The position numbers were made by a program, and so were the translations under genes. Under the pieces are notes generated by a model that saw nothing but the letters and a program-made list of their open reading frames with translations, did no database searches and was not told where the DNA came from. 64,000 nucleotides of DNA from Arsenophonus sp048493715 (GTDB taxonomy: Bacteria > Pseudomonadota > Gammaproteobacteria > Enterobacterales > Enterobacteriaceae), in assembly GCA_048493715.1 (NCBI GenBank), contig JBGDCZ010000005.1, forward strand, positions 1 through 64,000. Direction: 5' to 3'. Shown piece by piece: positions 48,551 to 58,507 of this stretch; the stretch's first letter is position 1; each line of letters begins with the position of its first letter.

Positions 48551-49524
48551 TGACTCTGTTTTCCGCTGAGATTAGCACAGTGATTGTTGCTGTTTTACAA
48601 GCGATAATTATTTTGCTGGTAGTAGTTATTTGTGGCGCTTTAATGAGTTTTGGTGAACGTCGTTTATTGGCACTTTTTCAAAATCGATATGGACCTAATC
48701 GGGTAGGTTGGGGAGGTTCATTACAGATTGTTGCTGATATGATTAAAATGTTATTTAAAGAAGATTGGATCCCACAATTTTCCGATAAACGCATTTTTAT
48801 GTTGGCCCCGGTAATTGCTTTTTGTTCCATGTTATTAGTGTTTGCCATTATTCCAGTTAGCTCAACTTGGTATGTTGCAGATCTTAATATTGGCCTATTG
48901 TTTTTTTTCATGATGGCCGGGTTAGCCGTTTATTCGGTACTTTTTGCGGGTTGGTCAAGTAATAATAAATATTCTTTATTAGGGGCTATGCGTGCTTCTG
49001 CACAAACTTTAAGTTATGAAGTCTTTCTGGGGCTTTCATTATTAGGTGTCGTTGCTCGCGCCGAATCCTTTAACTTAATTGATATTGTCAATTCGCAAGC
49101 CGGATTATGGAATATTATTTCGCAATTTTTCGGTTTTTTAACCTTTTTCATAGCCGGGGTTGCTGTTTGTCACCGACATCCATTTGACCAACCTGAAACG
49201 GAGCAAGAACTGGCAGATGGCTACCATATTGAATATTCTGGTATGAAATTTGGTCTGTTTTTTGTTGGCGAATATATCAGTATTGTCACGGTATCCGCAT
49301 TAATTGTGACCTTATTTTTCGGCGGTTGGCTTGGGCCATTTTTCCCTGGTTTTATTTGGTTTGCATTAAAAACAGCTTTTTTCATGGTGATGTTTATTCT
49401 TGTTCGAGCCTCATTACCCCGTCCGCGTTATGATCAGGTTATGGTTTTTGGTTGGAAAGTGTGTTTACCACTGACTTTGATCAATTTGCTAGCAACCGCA
49501 GCTGTTATTCTATGCAATGCTTAA
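48550..49524 (+). CDS. nuoH: NADH-quinone oxidoreductase subunit H
   Basis: Membrane-arm subunit with eight helices that connects the quinone pocket to the proton-pumping arm. The 324-residue product matches E. coli (325). Visible motifs include GERRLLALFQNRYGPNRVGW, the conserved acidic loop DQPETEQELADGYHIEYSGM and the C-terminal RASLPRPRYDQVM. ATG 48550 overlaps the nuoG stop by one base; nuoI follows after 17 bp with an AGGAGG-type ribosome-binding site. Intact. Confidence 0.97.
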   Translation: MTLFSAEISTVIVAVLQAIIILLVVVICGALMSFGERRLLALFQNRYGPNRVGWGGSLQIVADMIKMLFKEDWIPQFSDKRIFMLAPVIAFCSMLLVFAIIPVSSTWYVADLNIGLLFFFMMAGLAVYSVLFAGWSSNNKYSLLGAMRASAQTLSYEVFLGLSLLGVVARAESFNLIDIVNSQAGLWNIISQFFGFLTFFIAGVAVCHRHPFDQPETEQELADGYHIEYSGMKFGLFFVGEYISIVTVSALIVTLFFGGWLGPFFPGFIWFALKTAFFMVMFILVRASLPRPRYDQVMVFGWKVCLPLTLINLLATAAVILCNA

Positions 49525-49541
49525 TAAGGGAGGATTGAGCC

Positions 49542-50084
49542 ATGACATTAAAAGAGTTAGTGGTTGGTTTAGCCACCCAGATACGTAGTATTTGTATGAT
49601 CGGGTTACATGTTTTTCATAAACGTGAAACTAAAATGTACCCTGATGAACCGGTTTATTTACCGCCTCGTTATCGCGGCCGTATTGTATTAACCCGCGAT
49701 CCTGATGGTAAAGAGCGTTGTGTTGCTTGCAATTTATGTGCGGTAGTTTGCCCTGTTGGCTGTATTTCATTACAAAAAGTAGAACAACCAGATGGCCGTT
49801 GGTATCCGGAATTTTTCCAGATCAATTTTTCCCGCTGTATTTTCTGCGGCTTGTGTGAAGAAGCTTGTCCAACTACCGCGATCCAACTAACTCCCGATTT
49901 TGAGATGGGGGAATATAAACGCCAAGATCTGGTCTTTGAAAAACAAGACTTATTGATTTCCGGGCCAGGTAAATATCCCGATTATAACTTTTATCATAAA
50001 ACTGGTATGGCTATTGATGGTAAAGATAAAGGTGAAGCTGATAATGAAGCTAAGCCTATTAATGTCAAAGATTTGTTGCCATAA
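49542..50084 (+). CDS. nuoI: NADH-quinone oxidoreductase subunit I
   Basis: Peripheral subunit with two 4Fe-4S clusters (N6a and N6b) that carry electrons to N2. The two ferredoxin motifs are CVACNLCAVVCPVGCI and CIFCGLCEEACPTTAI. It is 180 residues long, as in E. coli, with an N-terminal amphipathic stretch for membrane contact. A GGGAGG ribosome-binding site precedes ATG 49542. Intact. Confidence 0.97.
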   Translation: MTLKELVVGLATQIRSICMIGLHVFHKRETKMYPDEPVYLPPRYRGRIVLTRDPDGKERCVACNLCAVVCPVGCISLQKVEQPDGRWYPEFFQINFSRCIFCGLCEEACPTTAIQLTPDFEMGEYKRQDLVFEKQDLLISGPGKYPDYNFYHKTGMAIDGKDKGEADNEAKPINVKDLLP

Positions 50085-50096
50085 GGAGCGATGTTT

Positions 50097-50630
50097 ATGG
50101 AGCTTACATTTTATGTCTCCGGATTGGTTGTTATTTTGGCGACGCTTAGAGTAATAACACACACCAATCCAGTACATGCGCTGTTATATCTGATCGTTTC
50201 CATATTAGCCTTATCGATAGTTTTTTTCTCTCTTGGCTCTTATTTTGCAGGTGCATTAGAGATTATCGTCTATGCCGGGGCTATTATGGTGCTATTTGTG
50301 TTTGTGGTGATGATGCTTAATTTAGGTAAATCAGTTGTTGAGCAGGAACGTGTCTGGTTACATCCATCGGCCTGGATTGGCCCAACTATCCTTTCAATAG
50401 TATTACTTAGCGTTATTATTTATGCCATTTTTGCAATAAAACATAGTGAGATCAGCGGTGAAATAATTAGTGCTAAGCAGGTTGGTATTAGTTTATTTGG
50501 TCCGTACGTATTAGCCGTTGAGCTAGTTTCATTATTGTTATTGGCAGGGTTGGTGGTGGCATTTCATATCGGGCGTGAAAATCGACTTAACCATTGTGAT
50601 AATCATTCTGATGTGGAGGAACCGTTATGA
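50097..50630 (+). CDS. nuoJ: NADH-quinone oxidoreductase subunit J
   Basis: Membrane-arm subunit with five helices; its pi-bulged third helix takes part in coupling. ATG 50097 is chosen because it lies eight bases after AGGAG and gives MELTFYVSGLVVI as in the family; the ATG at 50091 is too close to that site. Conserved: ITHTNPVHALLYLIVS and ALEIIVYAGAIMVLFVFVVM with the key Glu-Tyr region. 177 residues. The stop overlaps nuoK by four bases. Intact. Confidence 0.95.
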   Translation: MELTFYVSGLVVILATLRVITHTNPVHALLYLIVSILALSIVFFSLGSYFAGALEIIVYAGAIMVLFVFVVMMLNLGKSVVEQERVWLHPSAWIGPTILSIVLLSVIIYAIFAIKHSEISGEIISAKQVGISLFGPYVLAVELVSLLLLAGLVVAFHIGRENRLNHCDNHSDVEEPL

Positions 50631-50929
50631 TCCTTCTGCAACATGGTTTAATTTTAGCGGCGATTTTGTTTGTTTTAGGCTTAAGTTGTTTGCTGATCCG
50701 GCGCAATCTTCTTTTTATGTTAATTGGATTAGAAATAATGATTAACTCAGCAGCTTTGGCTTTTGTGGTTGCTGGTAGTTATTGGGGACAAGCTGATGGT
50801 CAAGTCATGTATATTCTAACGATTAGCTTGGCTGCGGCGGAAGCAAGTATAGGATTGGCGTTGTTATTGCGACTTCATCGTAATCGCCAGAACCTTAATA
50901 TTGATGAAGTCAGTGAGATGCACGGATGA
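50627..50929 (+). CDS. nuoK: NADH-quinone oxidoreductase subunit K
   Basis: MrpC-like membrane subunit of complex I with three helices. The 100-residue product has the two conserved intramembrane glutamates in LFMLIGLEIMINSAALAFV and SLAAAEASIGLALLLRLHR. It overlaps nuoJ and nuoL by four bases each (ATGA), a sign of coupled translation. Intact. Confidence 0.96.
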   Translation: MILLQHGLILAAILFVLGLSCLLIRRNLLFMLIGLEIMINSAALAFVVAGSYWGQADGQVMYILTISLAAAEASIGLALLLRLHRNRQNLNIDEVSEMHG

Positions 50930-52773
50930 ATTTACTTTATTTAACCATTCTGCTGCCACTATTGGGATTTCTACTGCTGGCGTTCTCGTGTGGGCGTTGG
51001 TCGGAAAATTTGTCCGCTAGCATAGGTGTTGGTTCGGTAGGTTTGGCAGCACTTGTTACATTTTGGCTTGCGATTGATTTTTGCTCTAACAATGTTGATG
51101 GTGGTTATGTTTATAGTCAGATATTGTGGAATTGGATAACTATAGCTGACTTTAACATTCCTATCACACTAATGCTTGATGGTTTATCGTTGACTATGTT
51201 AGCGGTTGTCACTGGCGTCGGTTTCTTAATTCATCTATACGCCTCTTGGTATATGCGTGGTGAAGAAGGTTATAGCCGTTTTTTTGCTTACACCAATTTG
51301 TTTATTGCCAGTATGGTTGTTTTAGTATTGGCTGACAATATGATGCTGATGTATCTTGGTTGGGAAGGCGTTGGGTTATGTAGTTATTTGCTGATCGGTT
51401 TTTATTATACCAATCCAGAAAATGGCAAAGCAGCTATGAAGGCTTTTTTTGTCACACGTATTGGTGATGTATTTTTAGCAATTGGCATGTTTATTATCTA
51501 TAACCAATTTGGCACACTGAATTTCTATCAGTTGAGCATATTGGTTCCACAGCAAATTGCCGCTGGTTCTTCACTGATTAATTGGACAACTTTAATGATC
51601 CTAGGTGGGGCAGTGGGTAAATCGGCTCAGTTGCCTTTGCAGACCTGGTTAGCTGATGCCATGGCAGGTCCAACTCCTGTTTCAGCACTTATTCATGCTG
51701 CAACAATGGTTACTGCTGGTGTTTATTTAATTGCTCGTACCCATGTTCTGTTCTTAATGGCACCGGAAATATTGCATTTAGTTGCTATTATCGGAGCGAT
51801 CACTCTACTATTGGCAGGATTTGCCGCTTTAGTACAAACTGATATTAAACGTGTGTTAGCGTATTCTACTATGAGCCAAATCGGTTATATGTTTTTGGCA
51901 TTAGGTGTTCAGGCTTGGGATGCGGCTATTTTTCATTTAATGACCCATGCATTCTTTAAGGCTCTACTCTTTTTATCCGCCGGTTCGGTGATTATTGCCT
52001 GCCATCATGAACAAAATATATTTAAGATGGGTGGCTTGTGTAAGACTCTACCCTTTATTTATGGTTGTTTTTTAATCGGTGGTAGTGCCTTGGCGGCGAT
52101 ACCTCTAGTTACTGCTGGCTTCTATAGTAAAGACGATATTTTATGGGGAACAGCTCTTCAAGGACACAGCGTTTTACTATGGGCTGGCCTAATTGGTGCA
52201 TTTATGACCGCACTTTATACCTTCCGTATGATTTTTATTGTCTTTCATGGTAAAAAACAGATCACAGCTCAAGCTGTCGGAGGTATTGCCCATACCCTTC
52301 CGTTATTAGTGTTAGTGGTATTATCGACATTTGTTGGTGCTTTGATAGTACAACCATTAGAAGGTCTATTTCCCGCCAGTATAGCAATCAATGAGTCCGG
52401 TAAAGTCATGCTGGAAATTGTTTCCGCGATTGCTGCATTATTGGGTCTCGCATTAGCAGTATTCCTCTATCTGGGTAAACCTAAATTTGTTAAATTTATT
52501 GCTAACAGTGCAGCTGGTCGTTGGTTTACTGCTTGGTGGTATCAGGCTTGGGGATTTGACCAAATCTATAACTTTATTTTTGTAAGACCATTTAAAGCAA
52601 TTGCTCAGCTACTGGAAAACGATCCTGTTAATTCATTAATGAATCTTCCAGCAGTGATATCACGTTGGGCTAATAAAGGCTTAACTTTCAGCCAAAACGG
52701 GCAGATCCGTTGGTATTTGGCTTCTATGGGGTTAGGGGCAGTGTTGATGTTAGCACTGTTACTTCTGGTTTAA
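50926..52773 (+). CDS. nuoL: NADH-quinone oxidoreductase subunit L
   Basis: Distal antiporter-like, proton-pumping subunit with the long lateral helix that runs along the membrane arm. The 615-residue product has the Mrp-antiporter motif LYLGWEGVGLCSYLLIGFYY with the pumping glutamate, KSAQLPLQTWLADAMAGPTP with the conserved lysine, and SALIHAATMVTAGVYLIAR. The C-terminal amphipathic lateral helix and final hydrophobic anchor are present. Length equals E. coli (613) within two residues. Intact. Confidence 0.97.
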   Translation: MNLLYLTILLPLLGFLLLAFSCGRWSENLSASIGVGSVGLAALVTFWLAIDFCSNNVDGGYVYSQILWNWITIADFNIPITLMLDGLSLTMLAVVTGVGFLIHLYASWYMRGEEGYSRFFAYTNLFIASMVVLVLADNMMLMYLGWEGVGLCSYLLIGFYYTNPENGKAAMKAFFVTRIGDVFLAIGMFIIYNQFGTLNFYQLSILVPQQIAAGSSLINWTTLMILGGAVGKSAQLPLQTWLADAMAGPTPVSALIHAATMVTAGVYLIARTHVLFLMAPEILHLVAIIGAITLLLAGFAALVQTDIKRVLAYSTMSQIGYMFLALGVQAWDAAIFHLMTHAFFKALLFLSAGSVIIACHHEQNIFKMGGLCKTLPFIYGCFLIGGSALAAIPLVTAGFYSKDDILWGTALQGHSVLLWAGLIGAFMTALYTFRMIFIVFHGKKQITAQAVGGIAHTLPLLVLVVLSTFVGALIVQPLEGLFPASIAINESGKVMLEIVSAIAALLGLALAVFLYLGKPKFVKFIANSAAGRWFTAWWYQAWGFDQIYNFIFVRPFKAIAQLLENDPVNSLMNLPAVISRWANKGLTFSQNGQIRWYLASMGLGAVLMLALLLLV

Positions 52774-52792
52774 TTAAGGGATACATTGCGCC

Positions 52793-54313
52793 ATGCTACT
52801 ACCTTGGCTAATACTTCTTCCCTTCATCGGTGGTTTGCTATGTTGGCAGTCCGAGCGATTTAATAAACGGGCACCATGCTATTTAGCACTGCTTGTGATG
52901 GGGTTAACATTGCTCCTTTCTGTGTTACTTTGGTTGCAGGGAAATTATTCATTAACTAATAACTTAGAATTGCCACAATGGCAAGCGATCTTTTTCATGC
53001 CATGGATCATGCCATTGGGTATTAATATCGCCTTAGCCATTGATGGTTTATCATTATTAATGATAGTGCTAACGGCTATCATGGGTATTTTTTCTGTATT
53101 AAGTTCTTGGAGCGAAAATCAACCTAATCAGGGTGCTTATCATTTTCATCTGATGTGGATTTTAGCTGGCGTCATGGGAATTTTCATGGCGGTGGATCTG
53201 TTTTTGTTTTTTTTCTTCTGGGAAATGATGTTGATTCCGATGTATTTCCTGATTGCTAATTGGGGCCATAAAGGATCGGCAGAACGTATCCATGTAAATG
53301 CGGCAACTAAGTTTTTTATTTATACCCAAGCAAGTGGCTTGATTATGTTGATGGCTATTGTTGCATTAGTATTAATTCATTATCAATCAACGGGTATTTG
53401 GACATTTGCTTATGACGATCTATTAAATACCAAAATGTCAGCAATGACCCAGTACCTATTAATGTTGGGATTCTTTATTGCCTTTGCGGTGAAAATGCCT
53501 TTAGTTCCTTTTCATGGCTGGATGGCAGACACACAGGAGCAGTCACCAACTGCTGGTTCAGTTGATATTTCGGGTATTATGCTCAAGACCGCGGCTTATG
53601 GTTTATTGCGTTTCACATTACCATTATTTCCCGAAGCATCGATTCAATTTGCCCCTATCGCCATGGTGCTAGGCGCGATCAGTATATTTTATGGTGCTTG
53701 GTTGGCCTTCAAACAGACAGATATCAAACGTTTAGTTGCTTATAGTAGTTTGTCACATATGGGGTTTGTTACGGTCGCAATTTATGCTGGTTCTATCCTT
53801 GCGTATCAAGGCGCAGTGTTACAGGTTATTACTAATGGTTTATCAGGTGCCGCGTTAATTATTATTAGTGGTCAACTTTATGAACGTACCGGAACACGTG
53901 ATATGCGCATGATGAGAGGATTATGGAAACGGATCATGTGGCTGCCTGGATTATCACTATTTTTTGCGGTAGCGACTTTGGGGATACCGGGCACCGGAAA
54001 TTTTGTCGGTGAATTTATGATCCTATTTGGTACTTTTGCGCAATTTAAGTTCGTAACAAGTATTATAGTATTTGGGCTGGTGCTGGCGTCTATCTATGCA
54101 CTTTGGATGATGCAGCAGGTTTATTATGGTACACCAAAATCGGAAAAAGTATTGCCAGCTTTGAATGGTCGCGAAATGTTGGTTTTATTGACGTTAGCAT
54201 TGTTATTAGTGGTATTAGGTTTTTATCCGCAACCGGTGTTAGATACTTCCAAAAATGTTATGGAATCGCTTCACAGTTTATATTCTATTTCATTTTCAAC
54301 ATTAAGGTCGTGA
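52793..54313 (+). CDS. nuoM: NADH-quinone oxidoreductase subunit M
   Basis: Second antiporter-like proton-pumping subunit, with 14 helices. Key features in the 506-residue product are the glutamate-bearing helix LFFFFWEMMLIPMYFLIANW, the lysine helix AFAVKMPLVPFHGWMADTQE, and KQTDIKRLVAYSSLSHMGFV. It starts 19 bp after nuoL and ends 6 bp before nuoN. Length agrees with E. coli (509). Intact. Confidence 0.97.
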   Translation: MLLPWLILLPFIGGLLCWQSERFNKRAPCYLALLVMGLTLLLSVLLWLQGNYSLTNNLELPQWQAIFFMPWIMPLGINIALAIDGLSLLMIVLTAIMGIFSVLSSWSENQPNQGAYHFHLMWILAGVMGIFMAVDLFLFFFFWEMMLIPMYFLIANWGHKGSAERIHVNAATKFFIYTQASGLIMLMAIVALVLIHYQSTGIWTFAYDDLLNTKMSAMTQYLLMLGFFIAFAVKMPLVPFHGWMADTQEQSPTAGSVDISGIMLKTAAYGLLRFTLPLFPEASIQFAPIAMVLGAISIFYGAWLAFKQTDIKRLVAYSSLSHMGFVTVAIYAGSILAYQGAVLQVITNGLSGAALIIISGQLYERTGTRDMRMMRGLWKRIMWLPGLSLFFAVATLGIPGTGNFVGEFMILFGTFAQFKFVTSIIVFGLVLASIYALWMMQQVYYGTPKSEKVLPALNGREMLVLLTLALLLVVLGFYPQPVLDTSKNVMESLHSLYSISFSTLRS

Positions 54314-54319
54314 TCCGTC

Positions 54320-55774
54320 ATGAGCATAACTTTTGAACAATTGATCGCATTGTCGCCGCTTTTGATTGTTGGGCTATTAGTAGTGATTGTGATGTTATCC
54401 ATTGCGTGGTGGCGTAGTCATTTAACCAATGCCACTTTAACTATAGCCGGTTTTATTATTGCACTTTTTGCTTGCTTTTTAATTGATGATAAATTACCCA
54501 TCTACGTGACGCCAGTAATCTATGTCGATAAGTATTCGCTCTTATATACAGTACTTATTTTGATTGCCGGCATCGGTACATCAATTTACGCCTATGCATG
54601 GCTTGAAGGATACCCGGATAATGAAGAAGAATTTTATTTGTTATTAACTATTGCGGTAACGGGAGGGATCTTGTTATCGATGACCAATCATTTAGCAACC
54701 TTATTTATTGGTATTGAATTAATTTCATTGCCGTTATTTGGTTTGGTTGGCTATGCCTTTATTCAGAAGCGTTCATTGGAAGCTAGTATCAAATACATGT
54801 TGTTATCAGCGGCCGCCTCTGCATTTTTATTGTTTGGTATGGCATTACTTTATGCTGAATCAGGTAGTTTAGCCTTTGCTAAATTAGGTTTAAGCCTAAA
54901 TGAACATATTATTCACTATCCGGTCATTATGGTTGGTTTAGGGATGATGTTGGTCGGCATTGGTTTTAAACTATCTTTTGTACCATTTCAATTATGGACG
55001 CCGGATGTTTATCAAGGTGCGCCAGCCCCAGTAGCAACATTTTTAGCTACCGCTAGCAAGATTAGTATTTTTGCAGTTTTAATGCGTTTACTGATGACAA
55101 CCCCTATCACGGAGAGTCAGGCGTTATACTTAGTACTAACCATTATTGCCATTGCTTCAATTCTGTTTGGCAATTTGATGGCTATTTCACAACAGAACAT
55201 TAAGCGTCTGTTAGGTTACTCATCTATTGCGCATATGGGATATTTGCTACTGCCGCTGATTGTTTTACAGATTGATAGTATGGCATCGCAAATCACGGTA
55301 ACAATCTATTTTATTGGTTATTTATTTGCCAGTTTAGGTGCTTTTGGCGTTGTCAGTATTCTCTCAAGTCCCTATTGCGATAATGATAAAGACGATATGA
55401 ATGCCTATCGTGGATTATATTGGCGTCAACCGATGTTAGCGATTATTTTGACTATCATGATGCTATCGTTAGCCGGAATACCGATTACTTTAGGTTTTAT
55501 TGGTAAATTTTATATCCTCATTGCTGGTATTAATGCCAATTTATGGTGGTTAACGGCAGCAGCTATTGGCGGCAGTGTGATTGGTTTATACTATTACTTA
55601 CGCTTTATAGCCAGTTTATATTCCCGCGAATCAATAACTAATGGCCAGCGTCATAAGCGGCTGAATATTAATTTAGCCACCTTATTTGCGCTATTATGTG
55701 CGATTATTACAATTTTATTGGGCATATGGCCACAACCTTTGTTTGAGATTGCAGTTGCTGCTTTGGCGGCATAA
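54320..55774 (+). CDS. nuoN: NADH-quinone oxidoreductase subunit N
   Basis: Third antiporter-like proton-pumping subunit and last gene of the operon. The 484-residue product has LFIGIELISLPLFGLVGYAF with the pumping glutamate, GFKLSFVPFQLWTPDVYQGA with the lysine, and QQNIKRLLGYSSIAHMGYLL. ATG 54320 lies six bases after the nuoM stop. A strong terminator follows 18 bp after its stop. Length equals E. coli (485). Intact. Confidence 0.97.
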   Translation: MSITFEQLIALSPLLIVGLLVVIVMLSIAWWRSHLTNATLTIAGFIIALFACFLIDDKLPIYVTPVIYVDKYSLLYTVLILIAGIGTSIYAYAWLEGYPDNEEEFYLLLTIAVTGGILLSMTNHLATLFIGIELISLPLFGLVGYAFIQKRSLEASIKYMLLSAAASAFLLFGMALLYAESGSLAFAKLGLSLNEHIIHYPVIMVGLGMMLVGIGFKLSFVPFQLWTPDVYQGAPAPVATFLATASKISIFAVLMRLLMTTPITESQALYLVLTIIAIASILFGNLMAISQQNIKRLLGYSSIAHMGYLLLPLIVLQIDSMASQITVTIYFIGYLFASLGAFGVVSILSSPYCDNDKDDMNAYRGLYWRQPMLAIILTIMMLSLAGIPITLGFIGKFYILIAGINANLWWLTAAAIGGSVIGLYYYLRFIASLYSRESITNGQRHKRLNINLATLFALLCAIITILLGIWPQPLFEIAVAALAA

Positions 55775-55792
55775 ATAGCATTATGCTTTCAT

Positions 55793-55821
55793 AACCCAGC
55801 GTTAGTATCGCTGGGTTTTTT
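55793..55821 (+). terminator. Rho-independent terminator of the nuo operon
   Basis: A 9-bp stem (aacccagcg at 55793-55801 with cgctgggtt at 55809-55817) with a 7-base loop and a following run of T lies 18 bp after the nuoN stop. GC-rich stem and T-tract are textbook for factor-independent termination. Confidence 0.92.
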
Positions 55822-55884
55822 ATGCTTGATGTTGCTAAAGCTAGCTATAGCGAATAAAAATAGGTTAGTGGCTTAGATTGAAAA

Positions 55885-57139
55885 ATGATTTATCGGTTGG
55901 TAAGTCAAGAGGATAGTAATAGTGGTTAATATTACCGGGTTCATGGCAAGCGTTCAGCAATTTTTATCTGAACTAAAATTGGAGTGGCTTGCCAGTCAGC
56001 AATTTTATCCTCAATTTTATTGGTTGGTATCATCGTGATGGTCTGGAAGAAGTGGCTTTACTTGGTGAGGTAAAACGTTTTAGCAGTATTGCCGCTGCTG
56101 AACAATTTTTACAGCAACAAACCGCTATAACAACCATGTGCGTCTGGGGATTAAATGCTTGGCAGCCACTGCCAGATGATAAATATTATGCCGGTCTGGT
56201 TGGTGATGATAGCTACTTATTCTGACCTCGAATCGAATTTCGTTATTATCAGACAAAGTGGATATTAGTTATCAATATTGTTGATCAGCAAGATCTGCAA
56301 CATGCTTTGCAATTTTTATCTGAATTGAAATCGGTTAAGCCGATTCCACCAATCAATACCGCTATTATGCCCGTCCAACATTTACCTGAATATAGCCAGT
56401 GGCGTGATTTAACTACTCAGGCGGTGCAACTTATTAATACTGGTGTTCTGGATAAAGTAGTGGTTGCTCGCCAAACGGATATTTAGTTAACGGCACCGCT
56501 AAATGTAGCCAGTCTGATGTCAGCCAGTAAAACAGTTAACCGGCAATGTTATTACTTTATGCTGTCATTTAACGCTCAACAGACATTTTTATCATCAATA
56601 CCAGACACCAGAGCGGCTTTCTTATCGTAAATTTCACCAATTTTATACTGAAGCATTAGCGGGAATAGTAGTTAATTCAGCTGATAAATTAATTAGCCAG
56701 GCCAATTCTCATTGGTTAATGAATGATGATAAAAATCAGCATGAGAATCTGCTAGTGGTAAATGATATTTGTCAAAGATTGCAAGATAATATTGCCATGA
56801 TTAACATTTCCGCACCAGATATTATTCTGTTACGTAAGATCCAGCATTTGCGTCGCTTTATTCATGCCAGCTTACGGCATGCGAGTGATAGTGATTATTT
56901 ATGCCGTCTACAACCAACAGCTGCGGTTTCTGGCATGCCGAGGAAAATAGCAACACATTTTTTACAGCAAAATGAGCCTATTTGTCGTGGCTGGTATTGT
57001 TAAGGATTCAGACCCTTGGCAATAATGGCTTGAAGTTGAAAATAAAGCCGCTGGATTACAAACATTGCTAATACCACATTATTCTACTATAAAAGTTGAT
57101 TTTAGCTATAAAAATAATTTTTTAACCATAGTTTATTGA
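55885..57139 (+). pseudogene. menF: Isochorismate synthase MenF, broken
   Basis: MenF converts chorismate to isochorismate, the entry to menaquinone synthesis. Pieces are collinear: EWLASQQFYPQFYW (about 55980), SSIAAAEQFLQQQTAI and VWGLNAWQPLPDD (to 56225), VQLINTGVLDKVVVARQTDI with the catalytic-region lysine, then MNDDKNQHENLLVVNDICQR and LQPTAAVSGMPRKIATHFLQ (to about 56990), and DPWQ with WLEVENKAAGLQTL (about 57020-57070). Stops follow SYLF and DI, and the frame is lost around 56600-56700. About 35-40 codons between the C-terminal EPF-type segment and AGIVKDSDP are missing, which looks like an internal deletion. The start is uncertain. Confidence 0.88.
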
Positions 57140-58163
57140 ACTGGAATTTAGTTGGTGGCAATCTACTAGCCCCTGGTTAGTAGATGGTAAAAATCGCTCG
57201 CCAGTATTAGTCGCTGATTGGCATGTGTGGCGACAGAAAAAAGGTTTGGTAATTGCAGGTAGAATGTGGCCTTAGGAAGGGGAGAAAGTTGCTCAGTGGG
57301 CCAAAATGTTAGGTTGGCCAATAAAGTGATGTTTTATCTCAAACCGGGCAACCCTTACTATGTGTTGATCTTTGGTTAGCCGTCAGCGCGGCGCGACAGA
57401 TCCTGTAAAATGCCCAATTAGTCGTTCAGTTTGGCTCATTTAACCAATAAACGTTTATTATAATGGCAAGAAGCATGTCAACCTGATGAATACTGGATTA
57501 TAGATCACATTCCCGGTCGTTTAGATGTGACCAACTATCGCTGTAGGCGATTAGTTAGTACGGTGTCTGATTGGTTAATTGCCCATCCGGCAATCGCTGA
57601 TTTACCATGGGCAAATTCGTTAATGAATATTGTAAATACTGTTCATAACAGGGTCAAAAAACAGTTTACTGAACAATTTTCAGAAGTGGTGATGGTGCAT
57701 TAATTGGCAGCACTATTACCGAAAGCGGGGCAACTTTTTGTCGGTAATAGCTTGATTGTCCAATTAATTGATGCGCTCGGCCAGCTACCTGCCGGTTATC
57801 CAATATATAGTAACCGTGGTGCGAGTGGAATTGATGGTTTGATTACCACCCTAGCCGGTGTGCAATCTTAATGCTAAACCCACTTTGGTGATCATTGGTC
57901 ATATTTCGGTACTTTATGACTTAAATAGCTTACATTTGTTACGTGCTTGCTCTGTGCAAATGGTACTGATTGTGGTGAATAATAATGGTGGCCAAGTATT
58001 TTCCATGTTACCTACACTAGAACAGGAAAGAGAACGTTTTTATTGCATGTCTCATCATCTCCAATTTAAGTATGGGGCAGCTATGTTTGGTTTATCTTAT
58101 GCCACCCCTTCAAATTGACAGGAATTAAAAAATACCATCAATAATTATTGGCAACAGTGCTGA
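57132..58163 (+). pseudogene. menD: MenD (SEPHCHC synthase), 5'-truncated and broken
   Basis: MenD is the thiamine-diphosphate enzyme after MenF in menaquinone synthesis. Only about the last 350 of 556 codons are recognisable, starting IELEFSWWQSTSPWLVDGKN, then WRQKKGLVIAGRMWP, TGQPLLCVDLWLAV, PKAGQLFVGNSLIVQLIDAL, LPAGYPIYSNRGASGIDGLI with the ThDP-domain GASGIDG, and VLIVVNNNGGQVFSMLPTLE (the cofactor N-N motif). The N-terminal 190 or so codons, with the catalytic glutamate, are missing, so the remnant abuts menF. Many stops and frameshifts are present. It ends at about 58163; menH and menB are not seen downstream. Confidence 0.88.
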
Positions 58164-58507
58164 GCACGATGATGCCGGAAATCTGTGAGGCTCCATACCT
58201 CACCTTTCATCTTTATGCTCAAAATTAAATGGGGGATGTGTTCATCTCATTCCTCCAGTTTTATTTTGATATAGATAGAAAATGTATTTAAAAAATAATT
58301 AGCAGGTGTTAGATAATTTTTATTAATCTCATAAAGTCATACCGAATTCATTTCTAAGCTAATAAAGTATATAACCAATCAAAAATACCTATTGCTGTGA
58401 TATGCTAAGCGAAATCTTTTTTTACAAAAGATAATCATAATTAAAAAGAAAATATATTATCGCTATTTTAGTAACCAATATAATTAGTAGCTTAGGATAA
58501 CTATCTG
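58164..58507. other. Intergenic region between menD remnant and yfaZ
   Basis: 344 bp, AT-rich in the second half, without a recognisable gene. The yfaZ promoter must lie here. A small hairpin (gaggctccatacctc near 58188) is visible but has no T-run. No trace of menH could be read in the three forward frames. Confidence 0.5.
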
